From positions 4,401,226 through 4,465,225 of the forward strand of contig NZ_KB912877.1 in NCBI RefSeq assembly GCF_000383855.1: a stretch of DNA of 64,000 bases. Reading direction: 5' to 3'. The DNA is from Methylobacter marinus A45. GTDB lineage: Bacteria > Pseudomonadota > Gammaproteobacteria > Methylococcales > Methylomonadaceae. Position numbers and translations under genes: made by a program. The notes under the pieces were generated by a model that was not told where the DNA came from, ran no database searches, and saw only the letters and a program-made list of their open reading frames with translations. This document shows positions 1 to 11,819 of the stretch, piece by piece. Position 1 is the stretch's first letter. Each line of letters starts with the position of its first letter.

Positions 1-212
<212 letters not shown>

Positions 213-276
213 AACCAGTCCATAGAACGCGGGATTGCGTTGACGCTTAACCTGAAACGAACCAAAGGAGTTCAAA

Positions 277-639
277 ATGTCCATTCAACTCAATGAAGAA
301 GACGGCGGCAAGGTGGTTGACATTCATGTCAACGGAAAGCTGAAAAAAACGGATTACGAGCAATTCGTGCCCGCGTTCGACCGACTCGTCCGGCAACACG
401 GAAAGTTGCAAGTGCTGTTCGATATGACTGGCCTTCGCGGCTGGGAATTGGGCGCATTGTGGGAGGATACCAAGTTCGCCATTAATCACTTCGCCGACAT
501 CGAGAAGCTTGCAATGGTCGGGGAAAAGTGGTGGCAACATGTCATGGCGACAATCTGCAAGCCGTTTACGAGAGCAAAAATCCGGTACTTCGAGCACGAT
601 GCTGTAGCCGATGCACGGGAGTGGTTGAAAGGAGCGTAA
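277..639 (+). CDS. SpoIIAA-like / STAS-type small protein
   Basis: A 120-residue cytosolic protein of the SpoIIAA-like (STAS fold) type. The pattern VVDIHVNGKLKKTDYEQFVP followed by KLQVLFDMTGLRGWELGALW fits this family: an alternating beta/alpha protein with a conserved aromatic helix and a C-terminal FEHDAVADAREWL. No anti-sigma or transporter partner is adjacent, so a regulatory role is only suggested by fold. The start is well supported by AAAGGAG seven bases upstream of the ATG. It lies 64 bp after pgi, in front of a truncated antiporter and an H+-ATPase. In other proteobacteria such proteins often sit in stress or membrane-energy clusters, which is general knowledge rather than shown here. 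Confidence 0.75.
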   Translation: MSIQLNEEDGGKVVDIHVNGKLKKTDYEQFVPAFDRLVRQHGKLQVLFDMTGLRGWELGALWEDTKFAINHFADIEKLAMVGEKWWQHVMATICKPFTRAKIRYFEHDAVADAREWLKGA

Positions 640-768
640 GGGCTTAGCCGCAAACAACATGGCTGAGCATTTGCCCCGGATGCACTCGGGAGATTCTCTG
701 TTTTGCGCAGCCGGTCTATACGATACCGCGATGGAAAGGACATGAATCTGATACTGGAGTGATTAACT

Positions 769-909
769 GTGCAGGCTGAGACGATTTTAATTCTGTTATT
801 TTCGGTTGCGGCGGCGGTGGCGATTGCGGCGCGGCAATTGAATGTGCCGTATACCGTGGCGCTGGTACTGACCGGATTGACTTGTGTAGATACTTGTGGC
901 AGTGAGTGA
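769..909 (+). pseudogene. Stump of a CPA1-type cation:proton antiporter
   Basis: A GTG at 769 opens a 46-codon frame ending at 907-909. The first ~40 residues (VQAETILILLFSVAAAVAIA, then ARQLNVPYTVALVLTGL) read like the first transmembrane helix and re-entrant start of a Na+/H+ exchanger. The reading frame then runs into unrelated CVDTCGSE and a stop. A functional antiporter of this class needs about 400-600 residues, so this is the 5' remnant of a deleted gene. The call rests on a short hydrophobic match and is moderately certain. Confidence 0.5.
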
Positions 910-996
910 AATGCAATTCCAGGGAAATCCTCATCGTGAAGCGCGGTCGTAAACATTTGATAAGACAACCTTGGATAATATGTCAGGAAACCTGCT

Positions 997-3618
997 ATGA
1001 CAAAATCTGGCGCGACAAAAAAATCCCAATCGCTATCCGAGCCTAAGTCCGCGCCAAAGGATGATCTGAAATCCCTGCCTATGCCGGAAGTGGAGAAGCG
1101 ATTGGCTTCGTCGCCGGACGGTCTCAGTCAGGACGAGGCGCAGAAAAGGCTGAGTCAATACGGGCCGAATGAGATTGAAGAAAAGAAAACCAATGCCATC
1201 CTGAAATTTCTCTCCTATTTCTGGGGGCCGATCCCGTGGATGATCGAAGCGGCCGTAATCCTTTCAGCGGTAGCCCAACATTGGCCGGACTTTGCCATCA
1301 TCCTCATTCTGCTTCTGGCCAATGCCGTGGTCGGATTCTGGGAAGAACATCAGGCGGGCAACGCCATCGCCGCGCTGAAGGCCAAGCTGGCGAACAAGGC
1401 CCAGTTGAAACGCGATGGCAAGTGGATCAGCCTGGAGGCTCGCGAACTGGTGCCGGGCGATGTCATCCATCTGCGCCTGGGCGATATTGTGCCGGCGGAT
1501 GCACGCTTGCTGGAGAGTGACCCGGTGGAGGTGGATCAATCAGCGCTGACGGGAGAATCGTTGCCCGTCACCCGCAAACCCGGCGAAGCGGTGTTCTCGG
1601 GGTCGATCATCCGCACGGGCGAAATCGACGCACTCGTGTACGCCACGGGCAAGAACACCTACTTCGGCAAGACCACGCAACTGATGCAGGAGGCGCAGAG
1701 CCCCAGCCATTTCCAACGCGCCGTACTGAAGATTGGCAATTACCTGATCATTCTCGCGGTAACCCTGGTGGCGATAATTATTACCGTCGCACTGTTCCGC
1801 GGCGACCCGATGCTCATCACGTTGCAGTTCGCCCTGGTGTTGACCGTGGCCGCGATTCCCGTGGCGATGCCCACGGTGCTATCCGTGACCATGGCGGTCG
1901 GCGCACGCCTGCTGGCTAAAAAAGAGGCGATTGTGACCCGCTTGGCGGCCATCGAGGAACTGGCGGGCGTGGACGTGTTGTGCGCGGACAAGACCGGCAC
2001 CCTGACACAGAACAAGCTGGCGCTGGGCGATCCGTTCTGCGTGAACGGCATTCCTGCCGATCAAGTCATCTTCAATGCCGCGCTGGCGTCGCGCGCGGAC
2101 AATCAGGACACCATCGACCTGGCCGTGCTGGACGGCCTGAAAGACAAGGATGCGTTAAAGGGTTATGACGTGGTTCATTTCCAGCCGTTTGACCCGGTGC
2201 ACAAGCGCACCGAAGCCACCGTTAAGGGTGAGGAAGGGAAACCGTTTAAGGTGACCAAGGGCGCGCCGTAGGTCATTATGGAGTTGTCTGCCAATGCAGC
2301 GCAGGTGAAGCCCGCCGTCGACAAGGCCATCAATGAATTCGCGGCACGCGGTTTTCGTTCCCTGGGTGTGGCTCGAGCCGAGGGAGACGGTGCGTGGCAG
2401 TTTCTAGGCGTACTGCCCCTGTCCGACCCGCCACGGGAAGAAGCCAAGGCAACCATCGCGACCGCGCGCGCGATGGGCGTTAAGGTCAAGATGGTGACGG
2501 GCGATGCAATGGCCATCGCACGGGAAACTGCCAGGACATTAGGAATGGGTACCAATATCCTCGATGCCGGCGGTTTCGGCGATACCAAACATCACGAGAC
2601 AGCGCAGTTGGCGGAGTCCATCGAAAATGTCGGCGGTTTCGCTCAGGTGTTCCCCGAACACAAGTTCCACATTATTGATGTCCTGCAGCAACGCGGCCAC
2701 ATCGTCGGCATGACTGGCGACGGGGTGAACGACGCTCCCGCGCTGAAGAAGGCCGACTGCGGCATCGCTGTTTCGGGCGCGACCGACGCGGCGCGCGCGG
2801 CGGCGTCCATCGTGCTGATGACGTCCGGCCTGTCGGTGATCATCGACGCGATCAAGGAGAGCCGGAAAATCTTCCAGCGCATGAACAGCTATGCGATCTA
2901 CCGCATCACCGAGACGCTACGTGTGTTGTTGTTCATGACATTGTCGATCCTGGTGTTCAACTTTTACCCGGTGACTGCAGTGATGATCGTGATGCTGGCG
3001 TTGCTCAACGACGGCGCGATCCTGTCCATTGCCTATGACAACGTGCATTACAAAGACAAGCCCGAGGCCTGGAATATGCATAGGGTGCTGGGGATCGCCA
3101 CGGTACTGGGCGTCATAGGCGTTGTCTCTGCCTTCGGCTTGTTTTATCTCGGTGAACGCGTCTTTCATCTCGACCGTGCGCACATTCAGACGCTGATGTA
3201 CCTGAAGTTGTCCGTGGCTGGACATCTGACGATTTTTCTGACGCGCACGCGCGGCCCATTCTGGTCCATACGCCCCGCGCTGGTTCTATGGGTAGCGGTG
3301 CTCGGTACGCAAATCGTGGCGACTCTGATAGCGGTTTATGGGCTGTTTATGACGCCGCTCGGCTGGGGCTGGGCCGCGTTCGTTTGGGGTTATGCGTTAG
3401 CCTGGTTCCTCGTGAACGACGGCGTGAAACTGCTTGCTTATCGGGTGTTCGATCCCACTGCCGCGCCGCTGTTGGAAAAAAGAGCTGTCGATGTGACGCC
3501 GCAGATCGCCAAGCGGGCCTATGAACTGTACGAGGAGCAAGGCCGCCAGGACGGCCGAGCAGTTCAGGACTGGGTGAAGGCGGAGCAGGAGATTCGGGAA
3601 GATGAATCTCATAAATAA
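997..3618 (+). pseudogene. Plasma-membrane proton-efflux P-type ATPase interrupted by in-frame amber codon
   Basis: An 873-codon frame for a type IIIA P-type H+-ATPase, which would pump protons out at the expense of ATP. Visible features are the N-terminal cation-ATPase domain (~30-95), the TGES dephosphorylation loop (SALTGESLPV), the phosphorylation motif DKTGTLT with Asp331, the hinge TGDGVNDAPALKKAD near residue 574, and about ten hydrophobic segments. Codon 425 (2269-2271) is TAG, between VTKGAP and VIMELSANA; family members have Gln there (GAPQVI), so CAG to TAG is the simplest explanation. Both halves are otherwise intact and in the same frame (997-2271 and 2278-3618). Without suppression the first product lacks the hinge and the last membrane helices. 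No convincing ribosome site precedes the ATG at 2278. It could be a recent pseudogene or a base error. Confidence 0.8.
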
Positions 3619-3654
3619 ACAGACGCAAACAACGCGGCGGGCATGGAGGAAAGA

Positions 3655-4498
3655 ATGAAGATGAAAATCAATTCAAAGGATTTCCGTGTGCGGCCCGGAG
3701 AAAAGGTCAAACTCAAAGAGTGGCCGACGCTTGTTAAGCCCTTTTGCAAGTCGAAGAAACGGTATAAAAAACGCCTGAAAGAACACGTTGAGGCGTTGAG
3801 CTCGTTGCAATGCCTTCACTACGCGTCGAACCGCTATGCGTTGCTGCTGATTTTTCAGGGAATGGACGCTGCCGGCAAGGACGGCGCCATCCGGCACGTC
3901 ATGTCAGGGGGCAATCCGCAAGGCTGCGAGGTTTTCAGTTTCAAACAGCCGAGTGCCGAGGAACTGGAGCATGATTTTCTCTGGCGCTCGACCCGCCGCC
4001 TGCCGGAACGCGGGCGGATCGGCATTTTCAATCGTTCGCGTGCATCCGGAGATTCTCCGCGGCCAAGGGCTTCCGGATGAGTTGCTCGACGGGAAAACCA
4101 TTTGGGAGGGGCGGTATCGTTCCATCATGGACCTGGAGGAGCATCTTCACCGTAACGGCACCCGGATCATCAAGATTTTCCTCCACCAGTCGAAGGATGA
4201 ACAAGGAAAGCGCTTCCGCGAGCGTATTGATGAACCGGACAAGAACTGGAAATTCAGCCTCTCGGACATTCACCAGAGGAACTACCGGAAGCATTACATG
4301 AAGGCTTATGAGACTTGTCTGAACGCGACAAGCACCCCTCACGCGCCTTGGTACGTCGTTCCTGCCGATGATAAGGAGTTTGCCCAGTTGATTGTTTCCC
4401 AACTCGTCCTTGATGCGCTCAATGAACCTAAGCTGGCCTATCCCAAGACCACCGCAAAACGTCGGCGGGAATTGAAATCTATCCGTAAACGGCTCTGA
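3655..4498 (+). pseudogene. ppk2: Polyphosphate kinase 2 family, frameshifted by internal deletion
   Basis: A PPK2-type nucleotide/polyphosphate phosphotransferase, 281 codons across two frames. The first frame has the Walker A region [11 protein letters not shown] and the motif [17 protein letters not shown], then [13 protein letters not shown]. The second frame resumes with [20 protein letters not shown] and continues to the normal C-terminus (RRRELKSIRKRL). Family members carry about seven residues (typically YYEEVL-like) between FNRS and VRVHPE. Here they are gone and the frame shifts at 4034-4038. The junction contains a single GTTCG that reads as part of both sides, as expected for a deletion between short direct repeats. 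I chose the ATG at 3655 because GGAGGAAAG lies just upstream; 3643 is an alternative. The protein is probably not made in active form. Confidence 0.8.
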
Positions 4499-4508
4499 AG
4501 GCAAAACT

Positions 4509-4661
4509 ATGACATATCAACAAGCACAACAACGGCATGAACTCGGCATGATCAGCCTGGGCGTCATGGGACGCAATCTCGTGCTGAACATGGCTGACCA
4601 CGGCTTTGATGCCAAGAAGGGCACATTTCACACGGAATGGGGGAAGGAGTGCGGATCATGA
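4509..4661 (+). pseudogene. gnd: 5' remnant of 6-phosphogluconate dehydrogenase
   Basis: A 50-codon open frame starting at ATG 4509. Residues ELGMISLGVMGRNLVLNMAD, followed by HGF, match the N-terminal NADP-binding segment of 6-phosphogluconate dehydrogenase (G-x-G-x-M-G-x-N-L). After DHGF the frame continues with about 15 unrelated residues and stops at 4659-4661, overlapping the start of pgm. The remaining ~270-430 residues of a gnd gene are missing, so the deletion fused its 5' end to the upstream region of pgm. The stump may still be translated and couple ribosomes into pgm through the ATGA overlap. Confidence 0.7.
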
Positions 4662-6370
4662 AACCGAGTGACCCGATGAAAACAAGTCCTCTCGCAGGAC
4701 AGCCAGTGGAGCCAGGGATGCTGGTCAACGTGCCCAGGCTCATCACGGCCTATTACACCGAGGGTCCCGATCCCGCAGTGCCTGCGCAGCGGGTGGCGTT
4801 CGGCACCTCCGGACATCGAGGTACGGCCTTCAACAGCTCTTTCAATGAAGGCCACATTCTCGCGATCACACAAGCGATCTGTCTCTATCGTAAGCGGCGG
4901 GGAACCGATGGTCCGCTTTTTCTGGGGATCGACACCCACGCGCTGTCGATTCCGGCCTACGCAACCGCGCTTGAGGTGCTGGCGGCAAATGGAGTCGAGG
5001 TGATGATCGCAGCAGGAAGCGAATATACGCCGACCCCGGTGATTTCTCACGCGATCCTGACCTACAATCGCGGCAGGAAGACCGGGCTCGCCGATGGCAT
5101 TGTCGTCACGCCCTCGCACAATCCGCCGCAGGATGGAGGCTTTAAATATAACCCGGCCAACGGCGGCCCGGCGGATACGGTTGCCACCGATTGGATCGAA
5201 AGGAAGGCCAACGAGCTCCTTGAATCTCGCCTGGTCGGCGTGAAGCGCGTTCCGCTTGCGAGAGCCCTCAACGCCTCCACGACACACCGGTTCGACTATC
5301 TCAGTGCCTACATTGCCGATCTCGGCGACGTGGTTGAAATGGACGTCATCCGCGATGCGAAGCTCAGCATGGGTGTTGACCCCCTTGGGGGCGCCGGCGT
5401 CCATTATTGGGGACGAATAGCCGATCGCTATGGTTTGAGTCTCGCCGTGGTCGACGAAGTGGTCGATCCCACCTTCCGGTTTATGACCGCGGATTGGGAC
5501 GGCCAGATTCGCATGGACCCGTCCTCACCCTATGCGATGCAGCGATTGATAGGGATGAAGGACCGCTTTGACCTTTCCTTCGCCTGCGACACCGACCATG
5601 ACCGGCACGGAATCGTCACCCCAAGCGGGGGATTGCTGCCGCCCAACCATTACCTTTCTGTCGCTATCTTCTACCTTTTCAAACACCGGACGAAGTGGCG
5701 CAAGGAGGCGGCGGTCGGCAAAACAGTGGTGAGCAGCCAGATGATTGATCGCGTCAGCGCGAAGCTTGGACGGAAGCTCTACGAGGTGCCGGTCGGTTTC
5801 AAGTGGTTTGTAGATGGCTTGCTCGACGGTTCGCTCGGCTTCGGTGGCGAAGAGAGCGCAGGGGCCTCTTTTGCTCGCCTGGATGGCACCGTTTGGACGA
5901 CGGACAAAGATGGCATTGCCCCGGCTTTGCTGGCGGCGGAGATTACAGCCCGGATGGGCCGCACCCCCGGCGAAATCTACCACGATCTCACGCGCGAGTT
6001 CGGTGAGCCTGCCTATGACCGCGTTGAGGCGCCAGCCACTCCGGAGCAAAAGGAACTGTTGGCGAAACTCTCACCCCAGCAGGTTAAGCTCAGCGAGCTG
6101 GCCGGCGAAAAAATCCAGACTGTCCTCACTCACGCGCCGGGCAACGGCGCGCCCATCGGCGGATTGAAAGTGGTGGCAGAGAGCGGATGGTTCGCAGCGC
6201 GTCCGTCTGGGACGGAAGACATCTACAAGATTTATGCTGAGAGTTTCCGGGGAGCGGATCATCTGCGCCGCATACTGGAGGAAGCGCAGACCATCGTGAC
6301 TGATGCTTTGGCGGCATCTCCGCAGGAGCCAGGGATTCCATCCGAGCCAAAACTAAAGGAGAAACCATGA
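4658..6370 (+). CDS. pgm: Phosphoglucomutase (alpha-D-glucose phosphate-specific)
   Basis: A 570-residue cytosolic phosphoglucomutase interconverting glucose-1-P and glucose-6-P. It has the phosphoserine loop TPSHNPPQDGGFKYNP with Ser153, the Mg2+ loop DTDHDRHG beginning at Asp311, the sugar-binding loop GGEESAGASF and the phosphate-binding loop RPSGTEDIYKIYAES near the C-terminus. I place the start at ATG 4658, preceded by GGAAGGAG, rather than at the ATG at 4637 seven codons upstream. It overlaps the gnd stump by 4 bp at its start and glgP by 4 bp at its end, so pgm-glgP-glgX look translationally coupled. Its position links glycogen phosphorolysis (glgP) to glycolysis (pgi upstream). It is slightly longer than the ~546-residue enteric enzyme because of a C-terminal tail. 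Confidence 0.93.
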   Translation: MKPSDPMKTSPLAGQPVEPGMLVNVPRLITAYYTEGPDPAVPAQRVAFGTSGHRGTAFNSSFNEGHILAITQAICLYRKRRGTDGPLFLGIDTHALSIPAYATALEVLAANGVEVMIAAGSEYTPTPVISHAILTYNRGRKTGLADGIVVTPSHNPPQDGGFKYNPANGGPADTVATDWIERKANELLESRLVGVKRVPLARALNASTTHRFDYLSAYIADLGDVVEMDVIRDAKLSMGVDPLGGAGVHYWGRIADRYGLSLAVVDEVVDPTFRFMTADWDGQIRMDPSSPYAMQRLIGMKDRFDLSFACDTDHDRHGIVTPSGGLLPPNHYLSVAIFYLFKHRTKWRKEAAVGKTVVSSQMIDRVSAKLGRKLYEVPVGFKWFVDGLLDGSLGFGGEESAGASFARLDGTVWTTDKDGIAPALLAAEITARMGRTPGEIYHDLTREFGEPAYDRVEAPATPEQKELLAKLSPQQVKLSELAGEKIQTVLTHAPGNGAPIGGLKVVAESGWFAARPSGTEDIYKIYAESFRGADHLRRILEEAQTIVTDALAASPQEPGIPSEPKLKEKP

Positions 6371-8913
6371 GTGAACAAACACGAATCAGCCATCCGAAGG
6401 AGCTTCCTTTATCCACGGACGTAGAGGGATTCGATTCCCTGGCCGAGCTTGCCCTGGATTTGCGTTCATCGTGGAATCATACCACCGACCAAGTGTGGCG
6501 GCAGCTGGATCCTGTGCTGTGGGAGTTGACTCAAAATCCATGGGTCGTCCTGCAGACGGTGTCGCGGGAAAAACTCCAGCGTGATTTAGCCGATCCCGCA
6601 TTCCGCAAAAACGTCGAATATCTGGTGCAAGCCAGGCGGGATGCGGCAGAGGCGCCTGCGTGGTTTCAGCAAGCCTACCCGCAATCTCCCCTCAGTTGTG
6701 TTGCGTATTTCAGTATGGAATTCATGTTGAGCGAAGCCTTGCCCATCTACTCGGGCGGGCTGGGCAACGTGGCCGGCGATCAACTCAAGGCCGCCAGCGA
6801 CTTGGGCGTTCCGGTAATCGGCGTGGGTCTGCTTTATCAGCAAGGCTATTTTCGCCAGGTGATCGACAAAGATGGCGCACAACAGGCCCTCTTCCCGTAC
6901 AACGACCCCGGACAGTTGCCGATCACACCTTTGCGCCAGGCGAACGGTGAGTGGTTGCGGTTGGAGATCGACTTGCCCGGTTACTCGGTCTGGCTGCGCG
7001 CCTGGCAGGTTCAGGTCGGACGCGTGAAGCTGTACCTGCTGGACAGCAATGACGCCGCGAATTACCCCGCGCATCGAGGCATTACCAGCGAGCTTTACGG
7101 CGGCGGGCCGGAGTTGCGCCTGAAACAGGAATTGCTGCTCGGGATCGGCGGATGGCGGCTGCTCGCGGCACTCGGCATCCAGCCAGAGGTCTGTCATTTG
7201 AATGAAGGTCATGCGGCCTTTGCCGTGCTGGAGCGCGCGCTCAGTTTCATGGAAGAGAACGCGCAGCCCTTCGAGGTCGCGCTGGCCGTCACCCGGGCGG
7301 GCAACCTCTTCACCACGCACACGGCGGTGGCGGCCGGCTTCGATCGTTTCGTTCCGGCGCTCATCGAACAATACCTCGGTGGTTATGCCGAGCAGAAGCT
7401 CGGCATAACACTCCATGATTTGCTGGCCCTGGGCCGCCAGAACCCGAATGATACATCGGAGCCTTTCAATATGGCCTATCTGGCGATTCGCGGGAGCGGG
7501 GCGGTGAATGGCGTGAGTCGCTTACATGGCAAAGTGAGCCGACACCTGTTTGAGCCGCTCTTTCCACGCTGGCCGGTGGACGAAGTGCCGGTCGAATACT
7601 TAACTAACGGCGTCCACATGCCGACCTGGGACTCTGCCCCAGCCGATGAACTTTGGACGGAGGTCTGTGGCAAGAACCGTTGGCTGGGCGAAACAGACAC
7701 CCTGGAGCAGGACATGCGCCGCGTCTCCGACGCCAGGCTCTGGCAATTTCGCATCGCCGCCAGCAAGTCGCTTGTTGGATACGCCCGCGAACGATTGTTC
7801 CGACAACTGACCGCCTCAGGCGCATCGCCCGAGGCGGTTGACGAGGCGAAACAGCTATTGGATCCCAACGCATTGACACTAGGCTTTGCGCGCCGCTTCG
7901 CGACCTACAAGAGACCGAACCTACTGCTGCACAATCCGGCGCGTTTGCTGCGTCTTTTGGTGAATCCTGAGCGTCCGGTGCAACTCATCATCGCTGGCAA
8001 GGCTCATCCGGAAGATCGGGCGGGGCAGGCCTTGATTCATGAATGGATAAATTTTATCCGCCAACCAGACACCCGCCCCCACATCGTCTTCCTGAGCGAC
8101 TACGACATGCTGTTAACGGAGCACCTGGTGCAGGGTGTGGACGTCTGGATCAACACGCCACGGCGACCCTGGGAGGCATGTGGAACGAGCGGCATGAAAG
8201 TGCTGGTCAATGGCGGCATCAATCTGTCTGAATTGGACGGCTGGTGGGCGGAAGCCTACACGCCGGAAGTGGGGTGGGCGCTGGGGGATGGTCAGGAACA
8301 TGATGACGATCCCGCCTGGGACGCTAGCGAAGCCGAAGCCCTCTATGACCTGCTCGAACGCGAGGTCATCCCGGAATTTTATACTCGCGACGAGCAGGGC
8401 ATTCCCACTGCCTGGGTGGCGCGGATGCGGGAAAGCATGGCGCGGCTGACACCGCGATTTTCCACGAACCGCGCGGTGCGCGAATACACCGAGCAACAGT
8501 ACCTCCCGGCTGCAGCCACCTACCGTGAGCGCGCTGCCGATAAAGGCGCAGTGGGCAGAACCATAGTCGATTGGGAACATGCGCTGAAAGATAAATGGGT
8601 CACGCTACGCTTTGGCGACGTGAAGGTACAGACAAACGCGGCCCAGCACATCTTTGAGGCAGAGGTGTATCTCAATGACCTCGATCCGAACGTCGTGCGG
8701 GTCGAGGTGTATGCCGATGGGGTCAATGGAAACAGTCCGATCCGACAGGAGATGATGCGCGTCCAGCCACCGGATGGCGCACCGCTTGAGGGGATCTATC
8801 GCGCATCGGTCTCGGCGACCCGTCTCGCTACAGACTATACGGTGCGCATTATACCGCACTGCAACGGAGTTGCGGTGCCCTTGGAAGTCAATCCCATTCT
8901 CTGGCAGCGATGA
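6367..8913 (+). CDS. glgP: Alpha-glucan (glycogen) phosphorylase
   Basis: An 848-residue GT35 phosphorylase that releases glucose-1-P from alpha-1,4-glucans using PLP. The PLP lysine is Lys611 in EACGTSGMKVLVNGG, followed by INLSELDGWWAEAY. The N-terminal ~100 residues (DLRSSWNHTTDQVWRQLDP) are the DUF3417-like domain typical of the bacterial short-form alpha-glucan phosphorylases, not of the enteric GlgP/MalP type. Other visible blocks are AYFSMEFMLSEALPIYSGGL, and CHLNEGHAAF in the active-site region. The start overlaps the pgm stop (ATGA). The gene is intact, and glgX, its debranching partner, follows after 39 bp. Confidence 0.93.
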   Translation: MSEQTRISHPKELPLSTDVEGFDSLAELALDLRSSWNHTTDQVWRQLDPVLWELTQNPWVVLQTVSREKLQRDLADPAFRKNVEYLVQARRDAAEAPAWFQQAYPQSPLSCVAYFSMEFMLSEALPIYSGGLGNVAGDQLKAASDLGVPVIGVGLLYQQGYFRQVIDKDGAQQALFPYNDPGQLPITPLRQANGEWLRLEIDLPGYSVWLRAWQVQVGRVKLYLLDSNDAANYPAHRGITSELYGGGPELRLKQELLLGIGGWRLLAALGIQPEVCHLNEGHAAFAVLERALSFMEENAQPFEVALAVTRAGNLFTTHTAVAAGFDRFVPALIEQYLGGYAEQKLGITLHDLLALGRQNPNDTSEPFNMAYLAIRGSGAVNGVSRLHGKVSRHLFEPLFPRWPVDEVPVEYLTNGVHMPTWDSAPADELWTEVCGKNRWLGETDTLEQDMRRVSDARLWQFRIAASKSLVGYARERLFRQLTASGASPEAVDEAKQLLDPNALTLGFARRFATYKRPNLLLHNPARLLRLLVNPERPVQLIIAGKAHPEDRAGQALIHEWINFIRQPDTRPHIVFLSDYDMLLTEHLVQGVDVWINTPRRPWEACGTSGMKVLVNGGINLSELDGWWAEAYTPEVGWALGDGQEHDDDPAWDASEAEALYDLLEREVIPEFYTRDEQGIPTAWVARMRESMARLTPRFSTNRAVREYTEQQYLPAAATYRERAADKGAVGRTIVDWEHALKDKWVTLRFGDVKVQTNAAQHIFEAEVYLNDLDPNVVRVEVYADGVNGNSPIRQEMMRVQPPDGAPLEGIYRASVSATRLATDYTVRIIPHCNGVAVPLEVNPILWQR

Positions 8914-8952
8914 ATCAATCTCGAACGGGAGAAGGACGACAGAAGACAACCT

Positions 8953-11163
<2,211 letters not shown>

Positions 11164-11199
11164 ACGGACTGTCAAAAGTGGTAGATGGCGATGTTTTCT

Positions 11200-11400
11200 G
11201 GATATCGGCAGATTGACCGGGCTGATGCGAAGCAGGTCTTCATGCGTGGTGCCCCAGACGATGACGCCGAGATAGGCGGCGAACGCGATAAACGCGACAT
11301 GAAGTGCCGCCACTGTCTGCGATGCGGAATTGGCTGCATCGAGCAGTTTCTCGATATGCGGTGAGGTGGGCGTATGGGTTGGCGATGCAGGGCTGGACAT
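11200..11400 (-). pseudogene. Truncated membrane protein, possibly of pentapeptide-repeat type
   Basis: Reading leftwards from ATG 11400, about 66 residues look like a genuine N-terminus: SPHIEKLLDAANSASQTVAA is followed by LHVAFIAFAAYLGVIVWGTT and HEDLLRISPVNLPI, which includes one transmembrane helix. This pattern resembles the membrane-anchored N-terminus of some pentapeptide-repeat proteins, though I am not certain of the family. After LPI the frame continues as low-quality sequence antisense to the end of glgX and has no stop of its own until 11005, so the gene's 3' part has been lost at the glgX boundary. Confidence 0.5.
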
Positions 11401-11819
11401 GGCGGTTAACCCGAATTGCGATCGTTTGGGATTTTCAGTATAAATCAGCTGAATTGATTCTTCTATTCTGAATTGAAAGTTAAAAACGGATTGTGCCGTC
11501 CGTTGTTAAACACACTGGCTAGAGCGTTTGTTTATTAGCTGGAAAAGGTACCAGACTGTGAAAGTATTCAGAATTTTTCTCCTCAATGTCTATATGCTGT
11601 TATATACAAATATCAAATGCACAATATATTGTGGTGAAAATTTTAAAAAACGAATACTTTCACAGTCTCGTACCCTACTATATTTTTCAGGCAGGCTTGT
11701 CAATAACAAAACTCAGTTTTCACAACAGTCGTTGCTTTCAGTAACGGCTGATTGCTCTAGCTTGCACGGTCGGTCAGATTGTCAATTTGAGGTTTAACGT
11801 TTGAGCTCAGGCAACCTGG
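11401..11819. other. Gene-free AT-rich spacer holding a MITE-like inverted repeat
   Basis: No convincing gene is seen in this 419-bp stretch between the truncated membrane protein and the DUF1287 gene. The 89-codon open frame at 11528-11797 lacks a ribosome site and recognisable sequence. The only structure I see is the 128-bp inverted repeat listed separately at 11547-11674. Confidence 0.6.
11547..11674. repeat. 128-bp element with 23-bp terminal inverted repeats (MITE-like)
   Basis: The left arm at 11547-11569 (GGTACCAGACTGTGAAAG, then TATTC) is matched by the reverse complement of 11652-11674 in 22 of 23 positions. The arms enclose about 82 bp of AT-rich DNA with no coding capacity. GAGACTGTG-type termini recall the ends of IS256-family transposons, so a non-autonomous element is one reading; a large stem-loop in a transcript is another. 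I see no perfect target-site duplication at the borders. Confidence 0.5.

Noticed and set aside
4628-5404. 258-codon - strand open frame inside pgm
   Set aside because: Fully antisense to a clear pgm gene; codon pattern follows the pgm frame.
6586-7416. 276-codon - strand open frame inside glgP
   Set aside because: A shadow of the high-GC glgP frame, without ribosome site or recognisable motifs.
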